Assembly: GCF_000691225.1 (NCBI RefSeq)
Contig: NZ_JMSZ01000030.1
Location: 21,251-85,250, forward strand
Direction: 5' to 3'
From: Nitrincola lacisaponensis
GTDB taxonomy: Bacteria; Pseudomonadota; Gammaproteobacteria; Pseudomonadales; Balneatricaceae
DNA: 64,000 nt
A program made the position numbers and the translations under genes. How positions within the stretch are numbered: the first letter of the stretch is position 1; every line of letters begins with the position of its first letter. The notes under the pieces are model-generated. The model had not been told where the DNA came from. It was given only the letters and a program-made list of their open reading frames with translations, and did not search any database. This document shows positions 9,006-19,274 of the stretch, piece by piece.

Positions 9006-9833
9006 ATGCCCAGATTCATTTCAGGTTTGCGGTGTTCTTTCACAGTACGCGCCTTGACCTTGCTCTTGCCTTTGGCTCTACTGACCGGCTGCGCAACCTC
9101 ACCCACCGGCCGCTCACAGCTGACCATGTTCAGCGAGTCACAAATGGCCAGCATGGGCCAGGCCAGCTTCCAGCAAATCAAAGAGCAGGAAAAAATCTAC
9201 AACCACCCAGCCACACAACGCTATGTCCAGTGCATTTCGGATGCTTTGTTTGCTGTCAGCGGGACACCGTATAACTGGGAAGTTGTCGTATTTGACGATG
9301 AAACACCCAACGCCTTTGCGTTGCCGGGACAAAAAATCGGCGTCTACCGCGGCATGCTGAGCGTGGCTGACAACCCGGATCGACTGGCCGCTGTGATAGG
9401 TCACGAGATAGGACATGTACAGGCACGTCACGGCAACGAGCGTGCTTCTGCCACCTTTGCCACACAAATGGGACTGGCACTGGCCAGCGCAGCACTGGCG
9501 ACAGAAGGCGGTCCAGACGAACGGATGCTGGCGGCACTCGGCGTGGGTGCACAGGTTGGCATTCTGCTACCTTTCTCGCGCCAGCATGAAATCGAAGCTG
9601 ACCTGATCGGCCTGGATCTGATGGCGCGCGCAGGCTTTGATCCACGTGAAAGCATTCAACTCTGGGAAAACATGCGCGCCAAAGCAGGCAGTAATCCAGT
9701 GGAGTTTCTGTCAACCCACCCAGGACATGACACGCGTATCCGCACGTTACAGGATGCTATGCCGGGCGCCATGAACACCTATGAGCAGGCACGCAGACAA
9801 GGTCGGCAACCTCGCTGTACACCACCTCGATAA
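9006..9833 (+). CDS. M48-family metalloprotease, predicted lipoprotein
   Basis: 275 residues. A signal peptide with hydrophobic core (about 15-27) ends in a lipobox LLTGC with Cys29, so it is probably lipid-anchored in the periplasm. Zinc protease motif HEIGH (133-137) and the distal HEIEAD motif (194-199) are intact. Size and layout match LoiP/YcaL-type M48 lipoproteases involved in envelope quality control; it lacks the TPR half of BepA. It stands alone, divergent from trpG and convergent with the cold-shock-domain gene. A GAACTT upstream is not followed by a sigma-E -10 element. Confidence 0.88.
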   Translation: MPRFISGLRCSFTVRALTLLLPLALLTGCATSPTGRSQLTMFSESQMASMGQASFQQIKEQEKIYNHPATQRYVQCISDALFAVSGTPYNWEVVVFDDETPNAFALPGQKIGVYRGMLSVADNPDRLAAVIGHEIGHVQARHGNERASATFATQMGLALASAALATEGGPDERMLAALGVGAQVGILLPFSRQHEIEADLIGLDLMARAGFDPRESIQLWENMRAKAGSNPVEFLSTHPGHDTRIRTLQDAMPGAMNTYEQARRQGRQPRCTPPR

Positions 9834-9861
9834 GCGCCAACCAAGACACCGGTTAAAAACA

Positions 9862-9886
9862 AAACGGCTGCCAATGGCAGCCGTTT
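9862..9886. terminator. Bidirectional terminator between M48 protease and cold-shock gene
   Basis: Near-perfect hairpin with arms AAACGGCTGCC and GGCAGCCGTTT around AAT, flanked by A-rich and T-rich ends. It sits between two convergent genes and can serve both. Confidence 0.8.
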
Positions 9887-9907
9887 ATTCAGTCAGCCTG
9901 AAGTGTC

Positions 9908-10354
9908 TCAGGCGCGCAGAATAGAGACATCCTCAGCCTGCAAGCCTTTATCACTCTGACGCACGTAAAACTTGACGCGCTGACCTTCGTTCAGAGAACG
10001 GTGGCCGCGACCACGTATATTACGGAAATGTACAAAGACATCATCACCGTTTTCGCGGGTAATAAAACCAAACCCTTTGGACACATTAAACCACTTCACG
10101 CTTCCGGTTTCACGATCATCCTGCCCGTTGATCTCCTCATCTTCATCATCCAGATATTCATCGTCTGATGAATTCGATCCTGCGACACGCGCTTCGGCCG
10201 CTGGCACACTCAACACAAAACCCGCCACCAGGGAAATGACAAAGGCCACTGCAACAACAACCCAAAGATTGCCAGTGGATATTTGGGCAACTGCTACGCC
10301 CGCTGCAACTACAACCGCAAAAATGATCGCTTTTATCAATTGATTACCACTCAT
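9908..10354 (-). CDS. Membrane-anchored cold-shock-domain protein
   Basis: 148 residues in three parts. Two predicted membrane helices (about 7-24 and 30-52) form the N-terminus; an acidic linker follows (about 63-80, [17 protein letters not shown]); then a complete cold-shock domain (82-147) with RNP1-like KGFGFI (93-98) and RNP2-like VFVHF (106-110). The cold-shock fold binds single-stranded RNA/DNA, so the domain is presumably cytoplasmic with the helices holding it at the inner membrane. This differs from DUF1294 proteins, where the cold-shock domain comes first. It is divergent from slyX. A possible promoter implies a leader of roughly 100 bases. Confidence 0.85.
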   Translation of the reverse strand: MSGNQLIKAIIFAVVVAAGVAVAQISTGNLWVVVAVAFVISLVAGFVLSVPAAEARVAGSNSSDDEYLDDEDEEINGQDDRETGSVKWFNVSKGFGFITRENGDDVFVHFRNIRGRGHRSLNEGQRVKFYVRQSDKGLQAEDVSILRA

Positions 10355-10461
10355 TTATCTTATCTCTTTCACTTTTCACAACAGATTATTTATAGTCATA
10401 TGACGGTCAGGGCAGGGGTCCTTTCCTGTAACGCAACTTCCATAAACCGCCAAAGAAACAA

Positions 10462-10490
10462 GGTATATATTATTTTGCGCCTTTTTTCAA
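10462..10490 (-). promoter_or_regulatory. Candidate promoter of the cold-shock-domain gene
   Basis: Minus strand: -35 TTGAAA (10485-10490), 17-base spacer, -10 TATACC (10462-10467) in an AT-rich run with alternative -10 registers. The start codon is about 105 bases away, giving a long leader as is common for cold-shock mRNAs. Confidence 0.45.
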
Positions 10491-10557
10491 CGCGTTATAC
10501 ACAAGATCCTGGCACCGGTTTACTTTCTCAACCGTTTACCCAGAGGAGCTGCTGACA

Positions 10558-10764
10558 ATGTCGGATGCCCAGTCACTGCAAAACCTTGAATCCCGGGTCG
10601 CATTCCAGGAAGCGGCCATCGACCAATTAAGCGATGCTCTGGCACGCCAGGAACTGGAGCTGGATAAAATGTCACGCATGATTCATCATCTCACTCAGCG
10701 CATCAAGGAGCTGAGCGAAGGTCATGTACTGAACGATAACAATCCGCCACCACCGCATTATTGA
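10558..10764 (+). CDS. slyX: SlyX-family protein
   Basis: 68-residue coiled-coil protein. Seen: heptad-rich helix about 5-52 and the characteristic proline-rich tail PPPPHY. Function of SlyX is not established. An AGAGGAG ribosome site lies about 8 bases before the ATG. plsB starts seven bases after the stop, so the two are likely one transcript. Confidence 0.9.
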   Translation: MSDAQSLQNLESRVAFQEAAIDQLSDALARQELELDKMSRMIHHLTQRIKELSEGHVLNDNNPPPPHY

Positions 10765-10771
10765 GCGCTGT

Positions 10772-13057
10772 ATGAGTATCACAACGAGCCTGTATCGCCT
10801 GCTACTGAAGCATTTGATTCGCAAACGCGTGGCCGGAAGTGGCCAGCTCAGCCACCAGCCAGATACCGTGTATGTACTGGAAAAACCCTTTACTGCAGAT
10901 CGCCTGATTCTGGAAAACCTCCTGACGACTGAACACAGTCACTGGCAACCCGAACAAATCACTGCCATTGATAACCAGCATCCTGATACTCTGCGTCACC
11001 AGGTCGAAAGCCTGGTCGCACTGCAACGCAATGAGCCAGACCGCACCGTACGACTGCAACCCGTCATGGTTCTGGCCGGTCACCTGCCCAACAGTGCACA
11101 ACCACTGTTCCTGTCGGCACTGTCAGAAAGCTGGGCAAACAGTGGCAGCCTGGTACGTTTTACCAAGCTCTTGCTCAACTGCCGCTCAACCCTGGTGCGT
11201 ATTGATGAGCCTTTAAGACTCAGCGACCTTATCCAACCGGGACTCAGTGACAGTGAAATTGCTCGCCGTGCTCTTTGGGTACTCAGAACCCACTTTCAAC
11301 GCTGTCGTCAGGCGATCCTCGGCCCTGATTTATCGCATCGCCGAACACTGATGCAACAGGTACTGGCATCACCTGAAGTAGGTCAGGCGATTACCCAGAC
11401 AGCCTTGAAGAAAGGGGTTTCACCACTCAAACTGGAGCAGCAGGTTGCAGATGCACTCGACAGCATTGTTGCAGACTTCAACCCGGGCACGGCACGTGTT
11501 CTCAACCGCCTGATTCAGTTCATGCTGAACCGGCTATTCAGCCGCATTAACCTGCAAGGGCTGGACCAGATCCAGCAACTGGCCCTGACACACAATCTGG
11601 TTTACCTGCCCTGCCACCGCAGCCATCTGGACTACATCCTGCTGTCCTGGCTGCTGTATCGCCATGGTCTGATGGTTCCGCATGTGGTGGCCGGAGACAA
11701 TCTGAACATACCGGTAGTGGGTGCCATACTGCGCCGTGGCGGTGCTATTTTCATGCGCCGCAGTTTTCGGGATGACCCGCTCTATGCACTGGTATTCAGA
11801 CAATACCTGACCCTGATGCTGCACCGTGGACATAGCATTGAATACTTCATTGAAGGTGGCCGAAGCCGTAGCGGGCGCTTACTCAGCGCCAAAACCGGAC
11901 TATTGAAAATGACCCTGGATGCCTGGCAACAGTCACCTTCCCGCCCCATGGCCTTCATTCCGGTCTCGATCAGCTATGACCGGATGGTGGAAGGACGCAG
12001 CTATCAACGTGAACTGTCTGGCGGCAGCAAAGTACGTGAAAACCTGCTGGGCACACTGAAGTCGCTGCGCATTCTGTTTCAGCGCTATGGCGAAGTCAGC
12101 ATCGGCTTCGGCCAACCCGTACGTCTGGAACAAGAAGCATCCGCTGCACAGATCGCCGGGGAGCATTCTGCCAGCCTGCTGGGCCAGCAGGTGATGGAGC
12201 GTATCAATCAGGCGTTCATGCCATCAGCCATGTCACTGATTGCCAGTCTGCTGCTGTCTGCACCACAGCAACAACTGCGTGAAATCGAGCTGCTGGAACG
12301 ACTGGAAGCACTGAAACACTGGCTCAGTGATGAAGGCATACCCCTTCCACCCGGAAACGCGCAGGATTGGGTAATCGCTGCCGCCGAACGTCAGCAAATC
12401 AGTCGCGGTCAAAATGCCGTGGCCGTTTCTGCCGAGCAGGCTGCCGAGCTGACCTTCTATCGTAACATGCTGATGCATCAGTTGATTCTTCCGGGTCTGG
12501 TACTGCTCTTCTACCGCCGTCTGGCAAGTTCCGGGGTCAGCACCCAAACCCGCCTGCTGCGCGCACTCTATCCCTACATCCGCGCTGAACTCAGCCTGAC
12601 ATCACCCGAACAGGATCAGGATCTGCACCAGATCCGCCATATTCGCGAGCGCCTGTCAAAGCAACAACTGCTGGCCACTGAAGGCCAGCCTCTGCAACCC
12701 CTGGCCGAACATCTGATACGTCTGGCTGAGCCTGTACTACTGCGCCAATACCTGCTGGTGCGTGTTATGACAGCCCTGCAACAGACCACTGAACTGGAGC
12801 TGTTTGATACCACTCGAGCACTGGCATTACATCTGCATGAAGAGTATGGCTATGCTGCACCTGAATATGCTGATCGGCGCGTTTTCGAGGGGATGACTGA
12901 GCAGTTGCTGTTACAGGGCGTACTCAGCGGAAACCCTCAGCGACTGCTATTGGCCCGACCTCTGGATCAGGTACTCAGAGTCGGTGAAAAGCTGCTGCCG
13001 ACAAGCCTGATTCAACGTGCCGAAGGCTGGCTGAAGCAACAGGGTATTTCCGCTTGA
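10772..13057 (+). CDS. plsB: Glycerol-3-phosphate 1-O-acyltransferase PlsB
   Basis: First committed acyl transfer of phospholipid synthesis at the inner membrane. Seen: 761 residues; acyltransferase block I HRSHLD (282-287), block II with GAIFMRRSF, block III FIEGGRSRSGR (359-369), block IV FIPVSISYDR. It is about 45 residues shorter than E. coli PlsB, with motifs complete. It begins just after slyX and converges on rsmJ with 20 bases between stops. Confidence 0.96.
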   Translation: MSITTSLYRLLLKHLIRKRVAGSGQLSHQPDTVYVLEKPFTADRLILENLLTTEHSHWQPEQITAIDNQHPDTLRHQVESLVALQRNEPDRTVRLQPVMVLAGHLPNSAQPLFLSALSESWANSGSLVRFTKLLLNCRSTLVRIDEPLRLSDLIQPGLSDSEIARRALWVLRTHFQRCRQAILGPDLSHRRTLMQQVLASPEVGQAITQTALKKGVSPLKLEQQVADALDSIVADFNPGTARVLNRLIQFMLNRLFSRINLQGLDQIQQLALTHNLVYLPCHRSHLDYILLSWLLYRHGLMVPHVVAGDNLNIPVVGAILRRGGAIFMRRSFRDDPLYALVFRQYLTLMLHRGHSIEYFIEGGRSRSGRLLSAKTGLLKMTLDAWQQSPSRPMAFIPVSISYDRMVEGRSYQRELSGGSKVRENLLGTLKSLRILFQRYGEVSIGFGQPVRLEQEASAAQIAGEHSASLLGQQVMERINQAFMPSAMSLIASLLLSAPQQQLREIELLERLEALKHWLSDEGIPLPPGNAQDWVIAAAERQQISRGQNAVAVSAEQAAELTFYRNMLMHQLILPGLVLLFYRRLASSGVSTQTRLLRALYPYIRAELSLTSPEQDQDLHQIRHIRERLSKQQLLATEGQPLQPLAEHLIRLAEPVLLRQYLLVRVMTALQQTTELELFDTTRALALHLHEEYGYAAPEYADRRVFEGMTEQLLLQGVLSGNPQRLLLARPLDQVLRVGEKLLPTSLIQRAEGWLKQQGISA

Positions 13058-13077
13058 AGCACTGACACCAATACGCG

Positions 13078-13878
13078 TCAGCTCAGTTTTTTCAGGGCAT
13101 AGACATCGAAGCGACTGCTTTTCCCCTGTAATTGATATGAAGGACTGCGCTGCATTAATGTCGGCGCTTTACGCGGACGCTTCACCACAACACGGCACTC
13201 TGCAGCCGCCAATGCGGCATCGAGCAGGCTGTCGGCATCGGCGTCATCGCCTACCAGATCACGGAACACCAGCATCTCCTTTTTGACCAGTGCAGACTTG
13301 TCACGATGAGGAAACATGGGGTCAAGATAGACAACCTGAGGGCGCTGATGCTCAGGACGCAATGCCGCTGCCTGCAACCAGGCAACGGCTTCAGCCCTGA
13401 CCAGCTGCATGCGAGCCAGAATAGGCTGTAATTCATCCGACTGAGCCGCACGCTGCAAGCCGTCCTGCAACAATAGATGTATGACCGGCGAGCGCTCAAC
13501 CAGCTCCAGGTCACAACCCAGCGTCGCCAGTACAAACGCATCCCGCCCCAGACCAGCAGTCACATCCGCGATACGTGGACGTACGCCCTTGGCTACTCCA
13601 CAAGCCTTGGCAATCATCTGCCCTTGCCCGCCACCAAATTGGCGCCGGTGCGCTACCGCACCACCAACAAAATCTGCACGGACTGCGCCTGCCGCTTTAG
13701 GTCCGCAAGGTTGCAGAGCCAAACCTTCCGAGTCACAACGCAACACATAGGCACAGGACAGAGTGTGCAGCGTGTCCAGCGAGACGACAGGCACACCCAG
13801 TTGCTCAGCAACGGCAACTGCACGTGGCTGATCCGATGCCTCCTGCCAGCCACAGACAAGCGGTATCAACGCCGACAT
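13078..13878 (-). CDS. rsmJ: 16S rRNA (guanine1516-N2)-methyltransferase RsmJ
   Basis: 266 residues. Seen: SAM-binding [17 protein letters not shown]; catalytic-loop-like [19 protein letters not shown] with the DPMFP motif of N2-guanine methyltransferases; C-terminal VVKRPRKAP. This combination is typical of RsmJ (YhiQ). It follows uppP by four bases and is the last gene of the mpl-ubiX-tsaB-uppP-rsmJ group. Confidence 0.93.
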   Translation of the reverse strand: MSALIPLVCGWQEASDQPRAVAVAEQLGVPVVSLDTLHTLSCAYVLRCDSEGLALQPCGPKAAGAVRADFVGGAVAHRRQFGGGQGQMIAKACGVAKGVRPRIADVTAGLGRDAFVLATLGCDLELVERSPVIHLLLQDGLQRAAQSDELQPILARMQLVRAEAVAWLQAAALRPEHQRPQVVYLDPMFPHRDKSALVKKEMLVFRDLVGDDADADSLLDAALAAAECRVVVKRPRKAPTLMQRSPSYQLQGKSSRFDVYALKKLS

Positions 13879-13882
13879 CCCG

Positions 13883-14704
13883 TTAACTCATCACTGGAAA
13901 TTTAAAATAGATCAACAGCAGAATAACACCCAGCACCAGCCGATAGACTACAAATGGCATCATACCAATTCTGGCAATCCATTTTAAAAACAAATGAATA
14001 CATGTCCAGGCACTGATGCCCGCAATCACAGCGCCAGCCAACAGCATCTCCAGTGGCAACACACTCTGCCCCGATGTAATTCGGGTCGCCATCATCACAC
14101 AGGCACCCAGAGTGACAGGTATCGACAGCAGGAATGAAAAACGCGCTGCCGAGGCTCTGTCAAAGCCCAGCATCAGAGCCACTGTAATCGTCGCGCCGGA
14201 ACGGGAAGTACCGGGAATCAGCGACATGGCCTGAGCCAGACCTATCCAGATAGCATCTTTAACGCCTATATGAGTAATATCACGGCGCTCTGTACGCTTC
14301 AGATCAGCCCAGGCCATCACGGCAGCAAACACCAATGTCGTACCTGCAATTACCAGTATTGAGCGCCCCCAGGTTTCAATCAGCTCCACAAAGAGGGCTC
14401 CGGCAATGACGGCTGGCACAGTTCCCAGAATCACCAGCCAGCTCAAGGTACCATTAGGGCTGTGACGCCCCTGTATAGACGCTATCCAGGCAACAAACAT
14501 CTGCTGCAAGTCCTGCCGGAAATACACCAGAACAGCACAAAGTGTTCCCAGATGAACCCCGACATCAAACGCCAGCCCCTGATCTTCCCAGCTTAATAGC
14601 TGGGCTGGGAGAATCAGATGCGCCGAACTGGAGATCGGCAAAAATTCGGAAAGTCCCTGAATCAGCGCCAGAACGGCGACCTGAATCCATTCACTGATGT
14701 TCAT
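13883..14704 (-). CDS. uppP: Undecaprenyl-diphosphatase UppP/BacA
   Basis: Integral membrane enzyme recycling C55-PP to the lipid carrier for peptidoglycan and other envelope polymers; activity gives bacitracin resistance. Seen: 273 residues, multiple membrane helices, the two family motifs [16 protein letters not shown] and [18 protein letters not shown]. Its ATG overlaps the tsaB stop by four bases. Confidence 0.96.
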   Translation of the reverse strand: MNISEWIQVAVLALIQGLSEFLPISSSAHLILPAQLLSWEDQGLAFDVGVHLGTLCAVLVYFRQDLQQMFVAWIASIQGRHSPNGTLSWLVILGTVPAVIAGALFVELIETWGRSILVIAGTTLVFAAVMAWADLKRTERRDITHIGVKDAIWIGLAQAMSLIPGTSRSGATITVALMLGFDRASAARFSFLLSIPVTLGACVMMATRITSGQSVLPLEMLLAGAVIAGISAWTCIHLFLKWIARIGMMPFVVYRLVLGVILLLIYFKFPVMS

Positions 14705-15390
14705 TGTTGGTCCTTTTTCTTCCAGGCTACTTGATCACGCAAATACACAGGCTGAGCCGCTTCAGGTGTAAACACCCTGCCCGCCTGCAACTCGATAGCG
14801 GCCAACTTCAACATATCGGCCGCATGTGGATAACACTCACTTGCCGCGTGCTGCACGGCTAACTGCGTTGCCTGCGGAAATTGATCCAGATAACGCACAC
14901 CCGTTCCTCTGGCAATAACAGGCAACCCCGCAGTCCCTAACTCAACCGCCTGAGGTGCACTGACCTGTTCAGGCTGCAACAGCTCAACACCCTCACCCCG
15001 CGCCTGACAGACAGACCAGTAGACCTCATCCATACGCGCATCAAGCACTGACAACACCCGTGATCCGGGATGTTCTGCGAAGGCCGCGAGGGCGATTGCA
15101 CTTAATGTCGATACTGGAACCACCGGTAAATCAGCCGCCAGTGCCAGTCCCTGGGCGGCTCCGGTCGCTATACGAATACCGGCAAAAGAACCCGGCCCGC
15201 GCCCAAACGCGATGGCATCAAGCGACTGCACACTCAATCCGGCTTCAGCCAGCATCTGCTCGACCATGGGTAACAACAGATGTGTGTGACGACGCGGTTC
15301 AATCCGGAAATCCTCCAGAATTGCATCACCCTGCATCAAGGCAACAGAACAGGCATCCGATGATGTATCCAGCGCCAATATACGCATCAT
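14701..15390 (-). CDS. tsaB: tRNA threonylcarbamoyladenosine biosynthesis protein TsaB
   Basis: Partner of TsaD/TsaE in making t6A37 of ANN-decoding tRNAs. Seen: 229 residues of ASKHA fold with [15 protein letters not shown] at the start, [10 protein letters not shown], and [12 protein letters not shown]. The ATG at 15390 was chosen over an in-frame start seven codons upstream because it forms an ATGA overlap with the ubiX stop and gives the family N-terminus. The same four-base overlap links it to uppP. TrmO, encoded at the left edge, modifies the same base further. Confidence 0.94.
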   Translation of the reverse strand: MMRILALDTSSDACSVALMQGDAILEDFRIEPRRHTHLLLPMVEQMLAEAGLSVQSLDAIAFGRGPGSFAGIRIATGAAQGLALAADLPVVPVSTLSAIALAAFAEHPGSRVLSVLDARMDEVYWSVCQARGEGVELLQPEQVSAPQAVELGTAGLPVIARGTGVRYLDQFPQATQLAVQHAASECYPHAADMLKLAAIELQAGRVFTPEAAQPVYLRDQVAWKKKDQQ

Positions 15391-16013
15391 GACAAAAAAC
15401 TCTCCCCCCAACGCGGCATGAGCTGCTGCTCAATACCCAACTGATTCAGAATACGCGCCACCACGAAGTCAATCAGTTCTTCGACAGAGGTTGGCTTATG
15501 ATAAAAACCGGGAGCAGCTGGTAAAATCACCACCCCCTGACGGGACAGTGACAACATATGCTCCAGATGAATTGTCGATAAGGGCGCTTCACGCGGCACC
15601 AGAATCAACTTGCGCCGTTCTTTGAGTGCCACATCCGCGGCACGTTCAATCAAATTATTGCTCGCCCCGGTTGCAATGGCCGACAGGGTTCCGGTGCTGC
15701 AAGGGCAGACAACCATGGCCGCGGGGGCACCTGATCCAGACGCCACCGGTGCCATCCACTGTTCGCGACCAAATACATGCAACTGGCCCTCCGCAGCACC
15801 AAAGTGCTGTTGTAAAAACTGTTGCTGAGCATCCGGGGTGCCGGGCAATGGCAAATCCGTCTCTGTCGCCACCACCACCTGAGCTGCTTTGGAGATCATC
15901 ATCATTACCTGGATATCGGCCCGCAACAAACATTCCAGCAGGCGCAGACCATACTGCACGCCTGATGCTCCCGTCAGTGCCAGCGAGACACGTCCACTGA
16001 AGTTATTCGCCAT
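15387..16013 (-). CDS. ubiX: Flavin prenyltransferase UbiX
   Basis: Makes the prenylated FMN used by the UbiD decarboxylase in ubiquinone synthesis. Seen: 208 residues; [64 protein letters not shown]. The ATG at 16013 gives the family start MANNFSGR; a longer frame adds 24 residues with no family match. Its first 11 bases overlap the end of mpl, and its stop overlaps the tsaB start. Confidence 0.95.
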   Translation of the reverse strand: MANNFSGRVSLALTGASGVQYGLRLLECLLRADIQVMMMISKAAQVVVATETDLPLPGTPDAQQQFLQQHFGAAEGQLHVFGREQWMAPVASGSGAPAAMVVCPCSTGTLSAIATGASNNLIERAADVALKERRKLILVPREAPLSTIHLEHMLSLSRQGVVILPAAPGFYHKPTSVEELIDFVVARILNQLGIEQQLMPRWGESFLS

Positions 16014-17376
16014 GCGCTTTCGCCTCCAGAGCAGCCAGCAGCTTGCGATGTATACCACCGAAACCACCATTAGACATGATAACAAGGTGCATTCCCGGAC
16101 GCGCCTGCTGCACCAGCTGGCTGATCAGGTTATCAAGATTATCTGTCACCGATGCCGGACACGGGCTGTCAGCCACAACACGGGACAAGGACCAGTCCAT
16201 GCCTGGCGGTTGATACCAGAAGACCTGATCAGCCTGACGGGCACACTCAGCCAGACGCTGCTGATGCATACCCAAACGCATCGTATTGGAACGCGGCTCA
16301 ATCACTGCCAGTATCGGCGCATCACCAACACGGGCTCGCAACCCGGCGAGGGTCGTTTCAATCGCTGTCGGATGATGCGCAAAATCATCATAGACACTCA
16401 CGCCCGCTACACAGCCGAGCAGCTCCATCCGCCGCTTGACGCCAGCAAACCCACTCAAGGCTTGCATGGACTGCTCAGGCAATACACCAACATGGCGCGC
16501 AGCCACCAACGCATTCAAGCCATTCATCACATTGTGCTCGCCTGTCAGCGCCCACTGAACCTGGCCCAGTAACTGCCCCTGATGCCATACCTCAAACTGG
16601 CTTCCGTCAGCCTGTAGCAATCGGGCAGACCAGTCGCCCTGGCCATTCAGGCCGGTCAGTTGCTGCTCACTCCAACACCCCATGGCCAACACTTCATCCA
16701 GAGCAGCAACACCCTGGGGACGAATAATCTGACCCGATGCTGGCAACAACCGCACGACATGATGAAACTGGCGCTGAATAGCCGCCAGATCATCAAATAT
16801 ATCAGCATGGTCATATTCAAGATTATTGAAGATCAATGTACGTGGCTGGTAATGCACAAACTTGGAGCGCTTGTCGAAGAAGGCCGTATCATATTCATCC
16901 GCTTCTATGACAAAGAACGGGGTTTCGCCCAAACGTGCGGAACGCTCAAATCCCTGCGGTACGCCACCGATCAGAAACCCCGGAGACATACCGGCTTGAT
17001 CCAGAATCCAGGCCAGCATTGTTGCCGTGGTGGTCTTGCCATGCGTTCCTGCTACGGCCAGGACCCAACGACCCGGCAACAGGTGATCGTGCAGCCACTG
17101 CGGTCCGGAGGTATAGGGCAAGCCCTTCTCCAGTACATATTCAACACAGGGATTGCCACGCGACATGGCATTACCGACAATCACCAGATCCGGTGCTGGC
17201 TGCAGCTGGGCCGGATCATAGCCCTGCACCAGTTCAATCCCTTCAGCTTCCAGCTGAGTACTCATTGGCGGATAGACATTCAGATCCGATCCGGTGACCC
17301 GATGCCCGGCTTCTCGCGCCAAAATAGCCAACGAGCCCATGAAGGTTCCGCAGATACCTAATATATGAATATGCAC
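16003..17376 (-). CDS. mpl: UDP-N-acetylmuramate:L-alanyl-gamma-D-glutamyl-meso-diaminopimelate ligase
   Basis: Peptidoglycan recycling ligase that rejoins murein tripeptide to UDP-MurNAc. Seen: [16 protein letters not shown] opening; [14 protein letters not shown] site [43 protein letters not shown] start at 17376 is preferred: it gives 457 residues, the E. coli length, and has GAGGATGG about 8 bases before it. A TTG seven codons upstream is the only alternative. Divergent from fbp. Confidence 0.94.
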   Translation of the reverse strand: MHIHILGICGTFMGSLAILAREAGHRVTGSDLNVYPPMSTQLEAEGIELVQGYDPAQLQPAPDLVIVGNAMSRGNPCVEYVLEKGLPYTSGPQWLHDHLLPGRWVLAVAGTHGKTTTATMLAWILDQAGMSPGFLIGGVPQGFERSARLGETPFFVIEADEYDTAFFDKRSKFVHYQPRTLIFNNLEYDHADIFDDLAAIQRQFHHVVRLLPASGQIIRPQGVAALDEVLAMGCWSEQQLTGLNGQGDWSARLLQADGSQFEVWHQGQLLGQVQWALTGEHNVMNGLNALVAARHVGVLPEQSMQALSGFAGVKRRMELLGCVAGVSVYDDFAHHPTAIETTLAGLRARVGDAPILAVIEPRSNTMRLGMHQQRLAECARQADQVFWYQPPGMDWSLSRVVADSPCPASVTDNLDNLISQLVQQARPGMHLVIMSNGGFGGIHRKLLAALEAKAHGE

Positions 17377-17572
17377 CTTGAATCCATCCTCAAACAAACG
17401 ATTCAGATCATATCAGCTTTACCCCCAACTGTTTATCCCTTACGCAGGCGCAGCATGGCATTTTTTCACTGCTGATCCTTGTGCATTTGCGGTTTTTTTC
17501 GCGTACAATCGGCTCTGTTGTAAGGAATACACCAACATCTGCCAGTAACACACGCCGGGGACCGAGCCAGCC

Positions 17573-18544
17573 ATGCAACTTCTGAGCAATTTTCTCAAGC
17601 ACAAAAAAATCGACTCTGAACTGATCGAACTGATCGACACGCTGATGCTGGCGTGTAAAGAAATTGCGCTGCAACTGCGTGAAGGTGAACTGTCAGGCGT
17701 GCTCGGTATTTCCGACAACACCAATGTTCAGGGTGAAACCCAGAAAAAACTCGACATTATTGCCAATGAAGTCCTGAAGAAAGTATTGCTGGACAATCCA
17801 TTGGTGCGTGGCGTGGCGTCAGAAGAAGAAGACCATGCCGTATTTGGCAATCCGGAAGGACGCTTCCTGGTCACCTTTGACCCGCTGGACGGCTCATCCA
17901 ATATTGATATCAATGTATCAGTCGGCACCATTTTCTCGATCCTGGAGGTTCCTCCCGGTGAACATGAAGACAGTGACAGCCTGTTCCTCCAACCAGGTAC
18001 ACAGCAACTGGCAGCTGGCTATGTGCTCTACGGCCCGCACGCAGTACTGGCACTGACCACCGGTGACGGCGTCAATATGTTTACGCTGGCACATACCGGC
18101 GATTTCCTGCTGACACATGAAGATGTCACTGTTCCTTCTACTACACGTGAATTTGCCATCAACATGTCCAACCAGCGCTACTGGGAACCTGCCATGCGCG
18201 ACTATATCGGCGACCTGATTGCCGGATCGGATGGCCCGCGGGAACAGAACTACAATATGCGCTGGATTGCCTCAATGGTAGCCGAAGTACACCGCATCCT
18301 GACCCGTGGCGGTCTGTTTTCCTATCCCTGGGACTCTCGTAATCCAGGACAACCCGGGAAACTGCGCCTGATGTACGAAGGCAACCCGATGAGCATGCTG
18401 ATTGAACAGGCAGGTGGCGCCTCTACCACCTGCTACGATCGCATTATGGAAATTCAGCCTGAACACATCCATCAACGCGTGGCAGTTGCACTCGGTTCCC
18501 GAGAAGAAGTACAGACACTGATGCGCTATCACCAGGATAGCTGA
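17573..18544 (+). CDS. fbp: Fructose-1,6-bisphosphatase class I
   Basis: Gluconeogenic phosphatase. Seen: 323 residues; metal-site Glu cluster [10 protein letters not shown]; class I signature [20 protein letters not shown] (first 20 residues); C-terminal [12 protein letters not shown]. No second domain. A GGGGA occurs about 12 bases before the ATG, a rather long spacing. It is divergent from mpl across 196 bases. A weak hairpin (CCACCTG 18561-18567 with CAGGTGG 18595-18601) follows the gene. Confidence 0.96.
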   Translation: MQLLSNFLKHKKIDSELIELIDTLMLACKEIALQLREGELSGVLGISDNTNVQGETQKKLDIIANEVLKKVLLDNPLVRGVASEEEDHAVFGNPEGRFLVTFDPLDGSSNIDINVSVGTIFSILEVPPGEHEDSDSLFLQPGTQQLAAGYVLYGPHAVLALTTGDGVNMFTLAHTGDFLLTHEDVTVPSTTREFAINMSNQRYWEPAMRDYIGDLIAGSDGPREQNYNMRWIASMVAEVHRILTRGGLFSYPWDSRNPGQPGKLRLMYEGNPMSMLIEQAGGASTTCYDRIMEIQPEHIHQRVAVALGSREEVQTLMRYHQDS

Positions 18545-18666
18545 GCACCACGAGTATTGACCACCTGTCTGACCCTAAGTCGTATATCCCTGGGCAGGTG
18601 GTGACTTTAAAATAGCCTCAACGCCGGAATTCATTTAACCGTAACTGTAACCACAGGAACCTACCC

Positions 18667-19206
18667 ATGAGCTTTGTAAACGTACCTTCAGGCAAAGATC
18701 TGCCGAACGATATTTACGTCATCATAGAAATCCCGGCTGAAAGCTCGCCGGTCAAGTATGAGATAGATAAAGACTCTGATGCCGTATTCGTTGATCGCTT
18801 TATGGCAGCGCCAATGTTCTATCCCGCTAACTACGGCTACATTAACAACACCCTGGCAGATGACGGCGATGCACTGGATGTTCTGGTCATCACTCCCTAC
18901 CCGGTTGCTGTCGGTTCAGTTGTTCGCTGCCGTCCTGTCGGCATCCTCAACATGACCGATGAAGCCGGCGAAGATGCCAAACTGGTTGCGGTTCCGCATG
19001 AGAAACTGTCCAAAGCCTATGGCGACATCCAGGACGTTGAAGACCTGCCCCAACTGACCAAGGACCGCATTGCTCACTTCTTCGAGAACTACAAAAAACT
19101 CGAAGTCGGCAAGTGGGTCAAGGTTGAAGGCTGGTCAAATGCAGATGCAGCACGCAAAGCCATTATGGATGCGGCCGCAGCCTATGAGGCTGATGCCAAG
19201 AAGTAA
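18667..19206 (+). CDS. ppa: Inorganic pyrophosphatase (soluble, family I)
   Basis: Hydrolyses pyrophosphate released in biosynthesis. Seen: 179 residues; metal-site signature [69 protein letters not shown] ribosome site lies before the ATG. Monocistronic by appearance: 122 bases after fbp and followed by a strong terminator. Confidence 0.97.
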   Translation: MSFVNVPSGKDLPNDIYVIIEIPAESSPVKYEIDKDSDAVFVDRFMAAPMFYPANYGYINNTLADDGDALDVLVITPYPVAVGSVVRCRPVGILNMTDEAGEDAKLVAVPHEKLSKAYGDIQDVEDLPQLTKDRIAHFFENYKKLEVGKWVKVEGWSNADAARKAIMDAAAAYEADAKK

Positions 19207-19220
19207 CGGCCCAGCCTGTA

Positions 19221-19251
19221 AAAAAAAAGCCCGCTACTGCGGGCTTTTTTT
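19221..19251. terminator. Bidirectional terminator between ppa and uraA
   Basis: Stem GCCCGC/GCGGGC around a TACT loop, flanked by an eight-A run on the left and a seven-T run on the right. A textbook intrinsic terminator for both convergent genes. Confidence 0.92.
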
Positions 19252-19274
19252 ATGGAAGATACCCGCCGTTTCAC

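Noticed and set aside
17464..17509. Promoter for fbp around TACAAT
   Set aside because: No acceptable -35 at 16-18 bases; the nearest TTG hexamers are 11 or 19 bases away.
18561..18601. Hairpin after fbp as a terminator
   Set aside because: Arms CCACCTG/CAGGTGG are 27 bases apart and no T run follows, so it is too weak to list.
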